From Firm-04 sp045642925 (GTDB lineage: Bacteria; Bacillota; Clostridia; Oscillospirales; Ruminococcaceae), in NCBI GenBank assembly GCA_045642925.1, contig JAZUJW010000093.1:4019-68018 (forward strand): 64,000 bases of DNA, written 5' to 3'. The position numbers and the translations under genes are program-made. Within the stretch, counting starts at the first letter, position 1. Every line of letters starts with the position of its first letter. The notes below the pieces were generated by a model, which had not been told where the DNA came from, did not search any database, and was given only the letters and a program-made list of their open reading frames with translations. Below are positions 8,615-18,285 of the stretch, one piece after another.

Positions 8615-9973
8615 TTACCGCAAAATATCAGTGATATCGTTGAGTGCAAGTTGTGTTGTGACGATGACCACGGCATCTCCACGTTCGATCGTGTCGTTAC
8701 CACGCGGGAGAATGACTTTTTTATCACGTAAAATCGCAGCTACAAGAACATTCTCCTTGAATTTCAGATTCATCAGCGGAATGCCGATGATTTCAGGCTC
8801 ATCTTCCCGAAGAACAAATTCAGCCGCTTCCACTTTGCCCTTGATCATTTGAGTCAGGGTTTCGACATTGCATCCGATGGTGTTGCTCATTGCACGCACA
8901 TAACGCACAATGGAATCGGAAGTGATATTTTTCGGGTAAATAATGGAATCCAGATCCAGATGCTTGATGACTGTTTCGAAATCAATGCGGTTGACCTTTG
9001 TGACAAGCTTGCCGTTCGTCATAGAGCGTGCAAACAGCGAAAGCAGGATATTTTCTTCATCCAGATTGGTCAGTGCAACAAATGCGCCCGTAGTAGAAAT
9101 GCCTTCCTGAAGAAGAACATCTTTGTCTGCTGCATCGCCATTGATCACGGATGCACTTTGCAGTGTCTGTGACAGTTCCTCACAGCGTTCGGCACTTTTC
9201 TCGATGATCTTGACGGGGATCCCCGCACGGTCAAGCATATCGCAGAGATAATGTGCGATGTCGCCGCCGCCGACGATCATGACATCCTTGACAGGCGTTG
9301 CTTTGTAATTGATTTTCTTGAAGAATGCATAAGCATTTTTCGGTGCGGCAATGATGGAAATGACATCCTTCTCCATGAACATAAAATCGCCGTTTGCAAT
9401 GTAGGCATCGTCATCGCGTTCAATCGTGCAGACAAGGACATCACAGTGGAGTTTGGTGGTGATTTCCTTGACGGAGCATCCGACCAGCGGTGAGTTTTCC
9501 GGCAGACGGAATTTCAGCAGTTCGACTTTTCCCTTTGCAAAGGTATCGATCTTCATGGCTGAAGGGAATTGCAGGACACGGGCAATTTCTGCTGCGGCTG
9601 CCTGTTCGGGGTTAATGACCATGGCAAGACCGAGTTCTTCCTGCAAATACGATGCTTCCACGCTGTACTGCGGACTGCGCACGCGTGCAATGGTGTGACA
9701 GTTGCCGGCTTTTTTGGCGATCAGACAACACAAAAGATTGCGTTCATCCGAGCCTGTGACCGCAATCAGCAGATCCGCATTTTCGATTCCTGCATCTTTG
9801 AGCGCGGAAAGCGTTGCGCCGTTTCCGACAACGCCCATGCAGTCATAACGGTCAGTGGTTTCAGTGACTTTCGCAGGGGAGATATCCACAACGGTAATGT
9901 TATGGTCTTCAGTGCCGAGCTGTTCGGCAAGCGCCTGACCGACCTTGCCACAGCCTACTATAATAATGTTCAT
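8615..9973 (-). CDS. trkA: Potassium uptake regulatory subunit TrkA
   Basis: A 452-residue cytoplasmic protein with two RCK repeats, each an NAD(H)/nucleotide-binding Rossmann fold plus an RCK_C domain. The first fold starts at residue 1 (MNIIIVGCGKVGQALAEQLG); the second begins near residue 230 (VMIVGGGDIAHYLCDML). It gates TrkH. The family N-terminus fits the ATG at 9973, but the only good ribosome site (AAGGAGG, 10017-10025 on the complement) is about 45 bases upstream; TTG at 10000 or CTG further up would add 9-14 residues (ending LASSTFLR). First gene of trkA-trkH-patatin. Confidence 0.92.
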   Translation of the reverse strand: MNIIIVGCGKVGQALAEQLGTEDHNITVVDISPAKVTETTDRYDCMGVVGNGATLSALKDAGIENADLLIAVTGSDERNLLCCLIAKKAGNCHTIARVRSPQYSVEASYLQEELGLAMVINPEQAAAAEIARVLQFPSAMKIDTFAKGKVELLKFRLPENSPLVGCSVKEITTKLHCDVLVCTIERDDDAYIANGDFMFMEKDVISIIAAPKNAYAFFKKINYKATPVKDVMIVGGGDIAHYLCDMLDRAGIPVKIIEKSAERCEELSQTLQSASVINGDAADKDVLLQEGISTTGAFVALTNLDEENILLSLFARSMTNGKLVTKVNRIDFETVIKHLDLDSIIYPKNITSDSIVRYVRAMSNTIGCNVETLTQMIKGKVEAAEFVLREDEPEIIGIPLMNLKFKENVLVAAILRDKKVILPRGNDTIERGDAVVIVTTQLALNDITDILR

Positions 9974-10079
9974 ACGCAGAAATGTGGAAGATGCAAGCAA
10001 AACAGCTTGCAGTCCGCCTCCTTTTCGTGATTCATAGATGTACAGCAGGGGATTGCTTGTGCATGACTGTACTCTTACT

Positions 10080-10108
10080 AATATACACTATTTTGCTCAA
10101 AAAGTCAA
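10080..10108 (-). promoter_or_regulatory. SigA-type promoter for the trkA operon
   Basis: On the complement: TTGACT (10108-10103), 17-base spacer, TATATT (10085-10080), upstream of the trkA ribosome site. Confidence 0.75.
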
Positions 10109-10133
10109 CTGTTGCACAAGGAAACAAGCTGTA

Positions 10134-10862
10134 TCAGTCATGCCGTTCTTCCGTATTTCGGTACATTTCGCAGAATCTTGCCGAGAAAGAAGGTTCTACA
10201 CCTGCGTGATAAAGGTGTCCTGTATCTCCGAAGGCATTCATGCGAAAAGATGCAATCCCTTCGCGCCGTTCTTCGGAAATCAGCGTGGTCATGGAGGTGG
10301 GAAGCGCACAGAAGCCATGCCAGAGTACCATCGGAGAAATGCCGAGCAGATGGGAAAGCATTACACATTCCACACCGAAATGACAGAAAAATACTATGGT
10401 ATCCATATTGGGATGTACGGCGCGGTAATAATTACCTTCGCGGAGATAGCCGTGCCGTGCAAGAATGTCGTCAAGCCCGTTCCAGACACGTTTTGCTTCC
10501 TCGAAAACGTGTGCTTCCTGCATGACGGTTTCCTGATGCCAGTGATCTTTGTCATAGAATGCCGGCGTATTTGTCCAGTCGGCGGGCAGCCAGTCCCATG
10601 GAATGCGTTCTTCGCCAGTATGGATATCGCGGATCGGCGCATGGAATTCGCGCAGCCAGTCGTGGGTTTCGGCAGTGTGGTGCATAGCATTCAGCGTATA
10701 AGAAGCAGTTTCCTGCGCACGTCCCAGCGGTGATACGTAGAATGCAGTGATATTCATTTGCGAAACGCGGTCGGCAATGCACTGCGCTTCCATTTTTCCC
10801 TGCTGTGTCAGGGAATCGTGTTCGTAATCGGGATCGCCATGGCGGATAATAATGATTTTCAT
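10134..10862 (-). CDS. Histidine phosphatase family protein
   Basis: A 242-residue protein opening with MKIIIIRHGDPDYEHDSLT; the RHG motif carries the phosphorylated His, and FCHFGVE near residue 160 supplies the second conserved His. Members include phosphoglycerate mutase-like enzymes and broad phosphatases (branch previously called PGAM/alpha-ribazole phosphatase-like); the substrate is not evident. AGGA precedes the start. It lies downstream of the short-chain dehydrogenase gene, from which a hairpin separates it. Confidence 0.87.
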   Translation of the reverse strand: MKIIIIRHGDPDYEHDSLTQQGKMEAQCIADRVSQMNITAFYVSPLGRAQETASYTLNAMHHTAETHDWLREFHAPIRDIHTGEERIPWDWLPADWTNTPAFYDKDHWHQETVMQEAHVFEEAKRVWNGLDDILARHGYLREGNYYRAVHPNMDTIVFFCHFGVECVMLSHLLGISPMVLWHGFCALPTSMTTLISEERREGIASFRMNAFGDTGHLYHAGVEPSFSARFCEMYRNTEERHD

Positions 10863-10897
10863 ATGAATTCGTCCTTCTTTCTCTATTTGAAAACAAC

Positions 10898-10925
10898 TGC
10901 ACTCCCTGCGGAAACAGGGAGTGCA
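10898..10925 (-). terminator. Hairpin between the dehydrogenase and phosphatase genes
   Basis: An 11-bp perfect stem (TGCACTCCCTG with CAGGGAGTGCA). On the complement it is followed by a broken T-run (GTTGTTTTC), so it may be a weak or leaky terminator. Confidence 0.6.
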
Positions 10926-10947
10926 AAATAGGCTGCAATCCGTTTAA

Positions 10948-11730
10948 TTAATATGGTGCAGACATGGTTTCTGCTTTTGCAACCGCTTCTTCGAGTGTCA
11001 ATCCGTAGAAATCGGAGGCGCGGAATAGTCGTCCTGAACGCTTGTCGTTGATGAATGCACCGACAATGACACCGGGAATGGCGCTTTCCGGCGCATTGGG
11101 AGCATTTGGCCCTCCAAGGTCTGTTCTGCACCAACCGGGATCGGTTAGATTGATCGTGACATCGGTACCATTGAGTTTCGAACCAAGGTCAATGGAAACT
11201 TTGTCAAGGGCGGCTTTGCTTGCAGAGTAGCCTGCCTGTTCAGGCTCAAGCGCAATGCCGCTGGTCGTATTGACGATTCTGCCAAAGCCGCGTTCAATCA
11301 TTTTGGGCAGGAAATGATAGCAGATCATCATTGGAGAGATGGTATTGATCTGGAAGCTGACCGCATAATCTTCAGGCGGTGTGGTGAGATATTCTGTGCG
11401 GTAAGCAATCTGCACACCTGCGTTGTTGAGGATAATATCCACGGGAATACCGCTGGCGTCAATCGCGGCAAGCGCGTTCTGTACGGCAGAAGCATCGGAG
11501 AGTTCTGCGGCAACACTTGCGCAGGAAAGATGCAGTTCTTCCATTTTTTGCATCATTGCGTCGTTGTGCTGATGAGAACGACTCCAGAAAATGAGATTGA
11601 AACCGCGCTTCATGAGTTCCTGTACGGCAAGATTTCCGATGCCGCGGCTTGCGCCTGTGACCAGTGCCCATTTGTTTGCAGAAGCATTCGGATTCAGCTT
11701 CAGAATACATTCATTGGCTTGAAAACTCAT
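10948..11730 (-). CDS. Short-chain dehydrogenase/reductase (SDR)
   Basis: A 260-residue classical SDR. It shows TGASRGIG (cofactor-binding loop, near residue 24), NNAG (near 100), a catalytic Ser in NTTSG, and YSASK (catalytic Tyr and Lys). It reduces or oxidises a small carbonyl or alcohol with NAD(P)H; the substrate is unknown. The ATG at 11730 follows GGAGG at correct distance; the longer open frame to 12111 runs into the GH31 promoter region and is not real. Confidence 0.88.
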   Translation of the reverse strand: MSFQANECILKLNPNASANKWALVTGASRGIGNLAVQELMKRGFNLIFWSRSHQHNDAMMQKMEELHLSCASVAAELSDASAVQNALAAIDASGIPVDIILNNAGVQIAYRTEYLTTPPEDYAVSFQINTISPMMICYHFLPKMIERGFGRIVNTTSGIALEPEQAGYSASKAALDKVSIDLGSKLNGTDVTINLTDPGWCRTDLGGPNAPNAPESAIPGVIVGAFINDKRSGRLFRASDFYGLTLEEAVAKAETMSAPY

Positions 11731-11889
11731 AGAAAAAACCTCCATTGAAATAGTAACAGATGGACGGTGTTGCCTTAAACCGTCTGTAAATTCATTATAG
11801 CACATTTGCATCCGAAAATCTATCATGAATTGGCAAAGAGATTGTAATTTTCTCTTTTTTGTATTCTGCGAAAAAATCAAAGGAATTGA

Positions 11890-11918
11890 TTGACATTTTT
11901 TCGATTCTGTGGTACAAT
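11890..11918 (+). promoter_or_regulatory. SigA-type promoter for the GH31 operon
   Basis: TTGACA (11890-11895), 17-base spacer, TACAAT (11913-11918). The leader to the start codon is about 90 bases and I see no clear riboswitch in it. Confidence 0.8.
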
Positions 11919-12012
11919 AATATATAATTGCTTGAGGTATAAATAGAAAGGGCTCAAGTAAGAAAGAGAGAGAAATAGAGATATATGGCATTTTATGCCA
12001 ACGGAGGTTACC

Positions 12013-14394
12013 ATGAAATTTGCTGACGGCTTCTGGCTGAACCGTCGCGGTTACACAGTAGACTATGCGGTACAGCCATATGACGTTCAGGTCAGAGGGG
12101 GCGCAGTTCATGTTTTTGCGTCTTCTTCGGCTATCTACAATCGAGCAATGTCATTGGGAGGCGTAACACTCGAGATCATCTATTCCTCAACCCTTGAAAA
12201 CACCATTAAAGTGCAGATCATCCACCACAAAGGTGCGGCGGATCCTGCGCCAAAGTTTGCACTTCATGAAGATGCGGCATTTTTGCCCGATATCAAGGAA
12301 ACCACAGACGAAGTGGTTCTGACATCCGGCAAAACATCGGTCTGCATCCGGAAGGGCATGGAATGGGATGTTTCCTTTACCTATGACGGAAAGCACCTGA
12401 CAAGCGGCGGGTGGCGTTCGGCAAGCTATATTCAGGAAAGTGCCGCCACAACTGCCAATCGCCTGCAATCTCATCAGGATGACACATTTTGGAGTATTCC
12501 TGCTGATCCTCGTTCTACCTATGTGCGGGAACAGCTGAATTTGAGTGTCGGAGAGTATCTCTACGGCTTCGGCGAAAAATTTACGCCCTTTGTCAAGAAT
12601 GGTCAGACAGTGGATATCTGGAATGCGGACGGCGGTACTTGTTCTGAACAAAGTTACAAGTGCATCCCGTTCTATTTGAGTTCCCGCGGTTATGGCGTAT
12701 TGACCAATCATACAGGTTATGTCAGTTACGAAGTGGCATCGGACACGGTGTCCAAAGTCAGCATGACCGTATTTGGTGAATCGCTGGAATATTTTCTGAT
12801 CGGCGGCGCGGACTGCGCGGACGTACTGTCCCGCTATACCGCATTGACAGGCAGACCTGCACTGCCGCCTGCGAAAACGATGGGACTATGGCTTTCCACT
12901 TCTTTTACGACGGATTATGATGAACAGACCGTCACTTCCTTTTTGGATGGGATGGAACAGCGTAATATCCCACTGCAAATGTTCCATTTCGATTGCTTTT
13001 GGATGAAGGGCAACACATGGACATCTTTTCAATGGGATGAATCGCAGTTTCCAAATCCGAAAGCCATGCTGCAAAAACTGAAAGCCCGCTATCATGTCGG
13101 CATCTGTGTGTGGATCAATCCCTATATTGCACAGCAATCCGTGCTTTTCGAGGAAGGATTGGCGAACGGCTATTTTCTTCATACGAAAGACGGCGGTATT
13201 TTCCAGACAGATATGTGGCAGTCAGGCATGGCAATTGTAGATTTCACCAATCCAGCCGCGTGTCAATGGTTTGCTGAACACATCAGACAGCTCTGTGCAG
13301 ATGGTGTGACCGCCATCAAGACAGATTTTGGGGAACGGATCCCGACCAATGTAGTTTATTACGATGGTTCCGATCCGATTGCAATGCACAATTACTACAC
13401 ATATTTATATAATAAAGTTGTATTTGAGGCATTGGAATCCTGTGTCGGCAAAGACAATGCGTGCCTGTTTGCACGAAGCGCCACGGTTGGCGGACAGCAA
13501 TTCCCGGTACATTGGGGCGGCGACTGTGCCGCAACCTATTCTGCGATGGCGGAAACACTGCGCGGCGGATTATCACTCTGCGCATCGGGATTCGGCTTTT
13601 TCAGTCATGACATCGGCGGCTTTGAACAGACAGCATCTTCTGATGTCTATAAGCGCTGGTGTGCGTTCGGATTGATGAGTACACACAGTCGATTGCATGG
13701 TTCGCATTCCTATCGTGTACCGTGGGCATATGAAGAAGATGAAGCGGATCATCCTGAAAATGCTTGTGCAGTTCTGCGATTTTTTACGCAATTAAAGGGA
13801 AAGCTGATGCCATATCTTTGGGCGGAAGCAAATCACACACACGAAACGGGTGTTCCGATGATGCGGGCAATGGTGATTGATTTTGCGGATGATCCTGCTT
13901 GTCTGACACTTGACCGTCAGTATATGCTTGGAGAACATCTGCTTTGTGCGCCGGTATTTCAGGAGAATGGCGAAGTGGAGTTCTATCTGCCAAAAGGCGA
14001 ATGGTTTGACCTGCTTGGCGAATGGAATGCCCCACTGCTCGTCGGTGGACAATGGATGCGCAGAAAATGCAATTACCTGCAAATGCCGCTTTATGTCAAG
14101 CCTAACACCATTCTTGGACTCGGAGATTTTCAATCAGATGTGGTGTATGATTATCTTGAAAACACGACCTTTTTGCTTTGTGGTTTATCGGATGGGATCA
14201 TAGCTTCCTGTGATATCTATGCAGCAGAGGGCGGAAAAACATTTCATATCACTGCTGTGCGGCAGGGCAATATGATTACCGTTTCTTACCCCCAAACAGA
14301 TCATTCATTTCAGTTTGCTGTGGCGGGTACAGATATACAGCTCCATGCGGATCCAAATGGAAAAACAGTCATTTTTCTGCATGAATGCAACTAA
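12013..14394 (+). CDS. GH31 glycoside hydrolase, alpha-xylosidase (YicI/XylS) type
   Basis: A 793-residue family GH31 enzyme. The nucleophile Asp lies in IKTDFGERIPT (near residue 437), matching the YicI-type alpha-xylosidase signature KTDFGE, and the acid/base Asp in ARSATVGGQ followed by HWGGD (near 500). YGFGEKF and the FHFDCFWM strand are also family landmarks. No signal peptide, so it works inside the cell, probably trimming xylose from imported xyloglucan oligosaccharides; alpha-glucosidase action cannot be excluded. ATG at 12013 is chosen because ACGGAGG precedes it. The gene heads a likely operon with the next two genes. Confidence 0.9.
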   Translation: MKFADGFWLNRRGYTVDYAVQPYDVQVRGGAVHVFASSSAIYNRAMSLGGVTLEIIYSSTLENTIKVQIIHHKGAADPAPKFALHEDAAFLPDIKETTDEVVLTSGKTSVCIRKGMEWDVSFTYDGKHLTSGGWRSASYIQESAATTANRLQSHQDDTFWSIPADPRSTYVREQLNLSVGEYLYGFGEKFTPFVKNGQTVDIWNADGGTCSEQSYKCIPFYLSSRGYGVLTNHTGYVSYEVASDTVSKVSMTVFGESLEYFLIGGADCADVLSRYTALTGRPALPPAKTMGLWLSTSFTTDYDEQTVTSFLDGMEQRNIPLQMFHFDCFWMKGNTWTSFQWDESQFPNPKAMLQKLKARYHVGICVWINPYIAQQSVLFEEGLANGYFLHTKDGGIFQTDMWQSGMAIVDFTNPAACQWFAEHIRQLCADGVTAIKTDFGERIPTNVVYYDGSDPIAMHNYYTYLYNKVVFEALESCVGKDNACLFARSATVGGQQFPVHWGGDCAATYSAMAETLRGGLSLCASGFGFFSHDIGGFEQTASSDVYKRWCAFGLMSTHSRLHGSHSYRVPWAYEEDEADHPENACAVLRFFTQLKGKLMPYLWAEANHTHETGVPMMRAMVIDFADDPACLTLDRQYMLGEHLLCAPVFQENGEVEFYLPKGEWFDLLGEWNAPLLVGGQWMRRKCNYLQMPLYVKPNTILGLGDFQSDVVYDYLENTTFLLCGLSDGIIASCDIYAAEGGKTFHITAVRQGNMITVSYPQTDHSFQFAVAGTDIQLHADPNGKTVIFLHECN

Positions 14395-14414
14395 TTCAGT
14401 AAAGGAGAATTTTC

Positions 14415-14849
14415 ATGGCAAAAAAAGCTTTTGAATACATCTGGTGTGAACGCAAGCGTACCATTTTCGGCTTGCCGTGGACATTTACCAAGTATTTTCT
14501 CACCAAATCGAAGTTCATAACCCGCGAAGGCCTATTCAGTCTTGCGGAGGATGAATTTGACCTTTATAAGGTCACGGATAAAAAATTGGTATTGCCGTTC
14601 TGGCAAAGACTGTTCGGATGCGGTACGATCGTCATTTATGTACGTGATACCGACACACCGACAAAGGAAATCAAGTTCATCAAGCATCCGCGTGAAGTGC
14701 TGGCTCTGTTTGACGAACAGATCGACGCTGAGCGTGACCGTTACAGCACACGCGGCAGAGATCTATATGGCGGTGCCCACCATGCACATCATTGTCAGCA
14801 TGACATTGATGGTGACGGTGTGGACGACGATTATTCGGATGCAGAATAA
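14415..14849 (+). CDS. Small PH-like domain protein, unknown role
   Basis: A 144-residue soluble protein 20 bases after the GH31 gene, preceded by AAAGGAG. The order of strands (FTKYFLTKSKFITREGLFSL, DLYKVTDKKL, GTIVIYV, EIKFIKHPREV) resembles the bacterial PH (DUF304/YdbT) fold. The tail is rich in His and Asp (HHAHHCQHD, then a DGDGVDDD stretch that could bind a divalent ion). Family assignment rests on pattern only. Confidence 0.6.
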   Translation: MAKKAFEYIWCERKRTIFGLPWTFTKYFLTKSKFITREGLFSLAEDEFDLYKVTDKKLVLPFWQRLFGCGTIVIYVRDTDTPTKEIKFIKHPREVLALFDEQIDAERDRYSTRGRDLYGGAHHAHHCQHDIDGDGVDDDYSDAE

Positions 14850-14912
14850 ACATCTCCTATGGATGTTTATCTCTTTATGTAAATCAGAAATCAGAAAGGA
14901 ATGTCGCATACA

Positions 14913-16010
14913 ATGCTTGAGTTTTTAATCGAAAAGGAGTCTGCGTGGGAACGCCTGAAGGCGGAAACCAGACCGATCTATCTTTACGGAATGGGAGATG
15001 GTGCGGTTCGAATTCTGTCTGCAATGCGTACTTACGGCATTACTGTTGCAGGCATTTTTGCGAGTGATGAGTTTGTCCGCGGGCATGATTTTGCCGGTTA
15101 CCATGTGCAGAAGCTTTCCGAGGTGGAAGCGCAGTGCGATGATTTTGTTATCGTGCTTGCATTTGCTGTATGTCAGCCAGCCATGGTGGAGCGTTTACAG
15201 GATCTTGCCGAAAAGCATACAATGGTCGTGCCTGATGTCCCTGTTGTTGGCGGTGGACTTTTTACCAGAGAGTATTGCGAAGAACACGCCGCAGAGATCC
15301 AGGAAGTCTATGATATGCTGGCAGACGAGCATTCTCGCCGTGTGTATGCGAATATTCTGAATTTTAAAATCAGCGGAAAAGTCGGTTATCTGATGGCAAC
15401 CGTTGATACCCGTGATGATATCTGGAATCAGGTCATTTGCCCGACAAATCACGAAAGCTTTGTGGATCTGGGTGCGTATAATGGCGACAGCATCCGCGAA
15501 TTGCTGGATTATACGCATGGCAAATATCATCGTATCCTTGCGATGGAGCCTGACCGCAAAAACTATAAGAAACTTGCAAAATTTGTTGGTGATACGCCGT
15601 CCGTCAAATGCTATCAGTGTGCGGCATGGTGCGTTGATACAGAACTTCCTTTTGCATCGAAGGCAGGACGGCAGTCTGCCATTTCACCCGATGGTGCAGT
15701 CATTCCTGCACGTTCTGTGGACAATTTGCTGGCAGGACATCCCGTCACGCTGCTGAAGATGGATGTCGAAGGTGCAGAGCGCGAAGCAATTTGGGGCGCA
15801 AGCCGTTCGATTGCCCGCTTTGGCCCGAAACTGATGATCTCACTGTATCATCGCAATGAGGATATGTTCGAACTGCCTTTGCTGGTGAAGCGCATTAATC
15901 CACGCTATAAACTGTATATTCGTCATCAGCTTTATATTCCCGCATGGGAAACCAATTTATACGCAATTTGTGATGCACCGAACGGTTTTGGTGCAGGCAC
16001 GGAGGGCTGA
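14913..16010 (+). CDS. FkbM-family methyltransferase
   Basis: A 365-residue protein. The N-terminal part contains a nucleotide-binding-like segment (YLYGMGDGAVRIL, residues 19-31). The C-terminal half is an FkbM-type SAM-dependent methyltransferase: VDLGAYNGDSIREL (SAM-binding Gly loop, near 180), an acidic strand end AMEPD, and LLKMDVEGAEREA (near 280). FkbM enzymes O-methylate sugars, polyketides or peptides; here a surface glycan is plausible but unproven. The ATG at 14913 is at proper distance from AGAAAGGA, which abuts the upstream in-frame ATG at 14901. Confidence 0.82.
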   Translation: MLEFLIEKESAWERLKAETRPIYLYGMGDGAVRILSAMRTYGITVAGIFASDEFVRGHDFAGYHVQKLSEVEAQCDDFVIVLAFAVCQPAMVERLQDLAEKHTMVVPDVPVVGGGLFTREYCEEHAAEIQEVYDMLADEHSRRVYANILNFKISGKVGYLMATVDTRDDIWNQVICPTNHESFVDLGAYNGDSIRELLDYTHGKYHRILAMEPDRKNYKKLAKFVGDTPSVKCYQCAAWCVDTELPFASKAGRQSAISPDGAVIPARSVDNLLAGHPVTLLKMDVEGAEREAIWGASRSIARFGPKLMISLYHRNEDMFELPLLVKRINPRYKLYIRHQLYIPAWETNLYAICDAPNGFGAGTEG

Positions 16011-16029
16011 AAACCTACGGAGCATTCCA

Positions 16030-16056
16030 AAATACGGTTTGCTCCGTATTTTTATT
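16030..16056 (+). terminator. Terminator after the FkbM gene
   Basis: AAATACGG pairs with CCGTATTT around a six-base loop and runs into T-rich sequence. Confidence 0.75.
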
Positions 16057-16072
16057 TGGAATGGAGGGCGAA

Positions 16073-17329
16073 ATGGCATTTTCGGAACTGATGAAAAACT
16101 TTGAGCGTGCGCGAAGTTATCTGCGGGATTTTTATGTCTACGGCTATAAAAACCGTATGGACTATACCAAAAAAAGTCCCCGCTGTTATGATGACGAAAA
16201 ACGACGTATGGAAAACATATTAGGGGAGTATGTTGGTGTGCGCACAACTGCGGAAGGCAAAACGGTTTTTCTTTCCTTTGACAGCCGCAGTACACAAACC
16301 AATCCGCTGTTTCGTCTTTGGAAAACCTGTAGCTTTACCGATGGCGACATGACACTGCACTTCTGGCTGATGGATATTTTGACCGATGACGGCACCTGTC
16401 TGACGCTTTCAGAAATTGCAGACCGCCTGACAGAATACAGTGCGCAGTTTCGCAGCCCGCGGGAATTCGATATTTCAACCATTCGAAAAAAATTGCGTGA
16501 ATATGAAGCATTGGGCATTATCCGATCCGAAAAGAACGGAAAGACTATGTTTTATCGGAGAGGGGAATCCGTGCCGCAATGGGATGCAGGTGCGGTGCAA
16601 TTTTTCTCGGAAACGGCACCATGCGGTGTGATCGGCTCTTTTTTACTGGACAGACCATGCTATCAGGACGCTGTTCTTCCCTTCCGCTTCAAGCATCATT
16701 ATATCACGCAAACAATGGATAGTGAGATATTATGTTTGTTGCTGGATGCCATTCACGCAGAATGCATGGTCACGCTGGATCTATATTCTCGCCAAAAAGA
16801 ACTTACATTCCATAGTGACGTACTTCCTCTGGAAATCGACATCAGCCTGCAAAATGGCAGACAGTATTTGATGGCGTATTACCCGAAGCAGGACAAAATA
16901 TTTTCTTATCGACTGGATTCGATTTCAGGTGTTGTAAGAGGGGAGAAACACGCCGATTTTACAAAATATCGGAATATGCTGAAAAATATGCATTCCCATA
17001 TGTGGGGTGTTTCCGCACCGAAAGAAAATGCGGAAACATATCAGGTTTCATTTACCATTTGTACAGCGGAAAATGAGAAATACATTCCACAAAGACTCCT
17101 ACGGGAACGCCGCATCGGAACTGTCACACAACTGGATGAAACGCACTGGCAGTTTACGGCGGAAGTCTACGATCCTTTGGAACTACTCCCATGGATACGG
17201 ACTTTCCTTTGCCGCATTTCCGATTTTTCCTGTACTGACGAAAGATTTCAGGCACGCTGGGAAGCGGATATGCAGCAGATGTTCGTCATTTACGGCATCG
17301 GAGAGGAGGAAAACCATGCTGTTCCATGA
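16073..17329 (+). CDS. WYL-domain regulator, first of an overlapping pair
   Basis: A 418-residue protein with an N-terminal winged-helix region (about 60-165; TLSEIADRLTEYS and FDISTIRKKLREYEALG read as helix-turn-helix) and a WYL-type ligand-binding region (about 220-320: ILCLLLDAI, then GRQYLMAYYPKQDKIFSYRLDSI), then a C-terminal extension (WCX-like). WYL proteins are transcription factors that respond to small ligands or nucleic acid. GGAGGG lies 4 bases before the ATG at 16073. It overlaps the next WYL gene by 14 bases, so the two are translated together and may form a hetero-complex. Confidence 0.78.
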   Translation: MAFSELMKNFERARSYLRDFYVYGYKNRMDYTKKSPRCYDDEKRRMENILGEYVGVRTTAEGKTVFLSFDSRSTQTNPLFRLWKTCSFTDGDMTLHFWLMDILTDDGTCLTLSEIADRLTEYSAQFRSPREFDISTIRKKLREYEALGIIRSEKNGKTMFYRRGESVPQWDAGAVQFFSETAPCGVIGSFLLDRPCYQDAVLPFRFKHHYITQTMDSEILCLLLDAIHAECMVTLDLYSRQKELTFHSDVLPLEIDISLQNGRQYLMAYYPKQDKIFSYRLDSISGVVRGEKHADFTKYRNMLKNMHSHMWGVSAPKENAETYQVSFTICTAENEKYIPQRLLRERRIGTVTQLDETHWQFTAEVYDPLELLPWIRTFLCRISDFSCTDERFQARWEADMQQMFVIYGIGEEENHAVP

Positions 17330-18233
17330 ACTGTACGGGACGTATTATCACACTGTGGCAGAGATTCTCAATGCAGCACAAGAAACTGTTCTGACGGAAC
17401 GCGAAATTCGAGAAATCATCAAACGAAATGCCTTTTCGGAAAGCAACCTACGTATTCTTCCTGCTTTAATGAAGCAAGAGTGGCAGCTTCTGACGAAAAA
17501 TTTCGAGACACCGCTTCGACATCCTGCCGCACAGCCGATGACTTTGCTGGAAAAGCGTTGGCTGAATGCGATTGCCGCAGATCCGCGCTGCAAATTATTT
17601 TCCCTTCCCATTCCGACGTTTGCTGATGTTCCGCCATTGTTTACGGCAGATGACGTGTATGTGTTTGACCGTTATCTTGACGGTGATCCGTATGAAGATG
17701 CTCACTATATTGAAGTGTTCCGAACGATACTGCAAGCAATCAGAACGAAAACGCCGTTGCATATTACAATGTTGTCGCGTGCAGAAGAAGTGCATTCTAT
17801 GTGCGTGATGCCGCATCATCTGGAATATTCGGAACGGGATGACAAATTCCGTTTGATTGCAGTCGGGCGTTCAAAATTTACGATTATCAATCTGAATCGG
17901 ATACAAACCTGCAACATGGAACCTAACGCTTCTGCTTTTCATGCAAAACAGCCGCAGCCGAAATATTGTACGTTAGTGCTTTCTTTACGAGATGAACGAA
18001 AAGCTTTGGAACGTGCCATGCTGCATTTCGCACATTTTGAGAAACAGGCAGTACGGGATGATGCATCCCATTATACGATTACTTTACGCTATATTGCAGA
18101 AGATGAAACGGAGTTATTGATTCGCGTCCTTTCCTTTGGGCCGATGATCGAAGTGAAAGCACCTGATGCATTCCGTGCGCAAATCCGAGAGCGCCTGCAA
18201 AGACAGTACAATTTATTACATCCTCAAGAATAA
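17316..18233 (+). CDS. WYL-domain protein, second of an overlapping pair
   Basis: A 305-residue protein whose start lies inside the end of the previous gene, with AGAGGAGG just ahead. The N-terminal 100 residues form a helical region (EIREIIKRNAF, SNLRILPALMKQEW) without a clear DNA-binding turn; the middle (ILQAIRTKTPLHITML, PHHLEYSERDDKFRLIAVG, FTIINLNRIQ) is a WYL-type domain followed by a WCX-like end. The paired arrangement suggests the two act as one regulator. The target is unknown; no accessory defence genes are nearby. Confidence 0.75.
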   Translation: MLFHELYGTYYHTVAEILNAAQETVLTEREIREIIKRNAFSESNLRILPALMKQEWQLLTKNFETPLRHPAAQPMTLLEKRWLNAIAADPRCKLFSLPIPTFADVPPLFTADDVYVFDRYLDGDPYEDAHYIEVFRTILQAIRTKTPLHITMLSRAEEVHSMCVMPHHLEYSERDDKFRLIAVGRSKFTIINLNRIQTCNMEPNASAFHAKQPQPKYCTLVLSLRDERKALERAMLHFAHFEKQAVRDDASHYTITLRYIAEDETELLIRVLSFGPMIEVKAPDAFRAQIRERLQRQYNLLHPQE

Positions 18234-18235
18234 AG

Positions 18236-18282
18236 AAAGGCTTTGCCGTTCACATGAATTTGTGTTTCGGCAAAGCCTTTTG
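18236..18282. terminator. Bidirectional terminator
   Basis: A 13-bp stem (AAAGGCTTTGCCG at 18236-18248 with CGGCAAAGCCTTT at 18268-18280) between convergent genes, with A- and T-runs on both sides. Confidence 0.85.
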
Positions 18283-18285
18283 ATA

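Noticed and set aside
11731..12111. N-terminal extension of the short-chain dehydrogenase
   Set aside because: The extra residues would cross the GH31 promoter and start region, while GGAGG marks the start at 11730.
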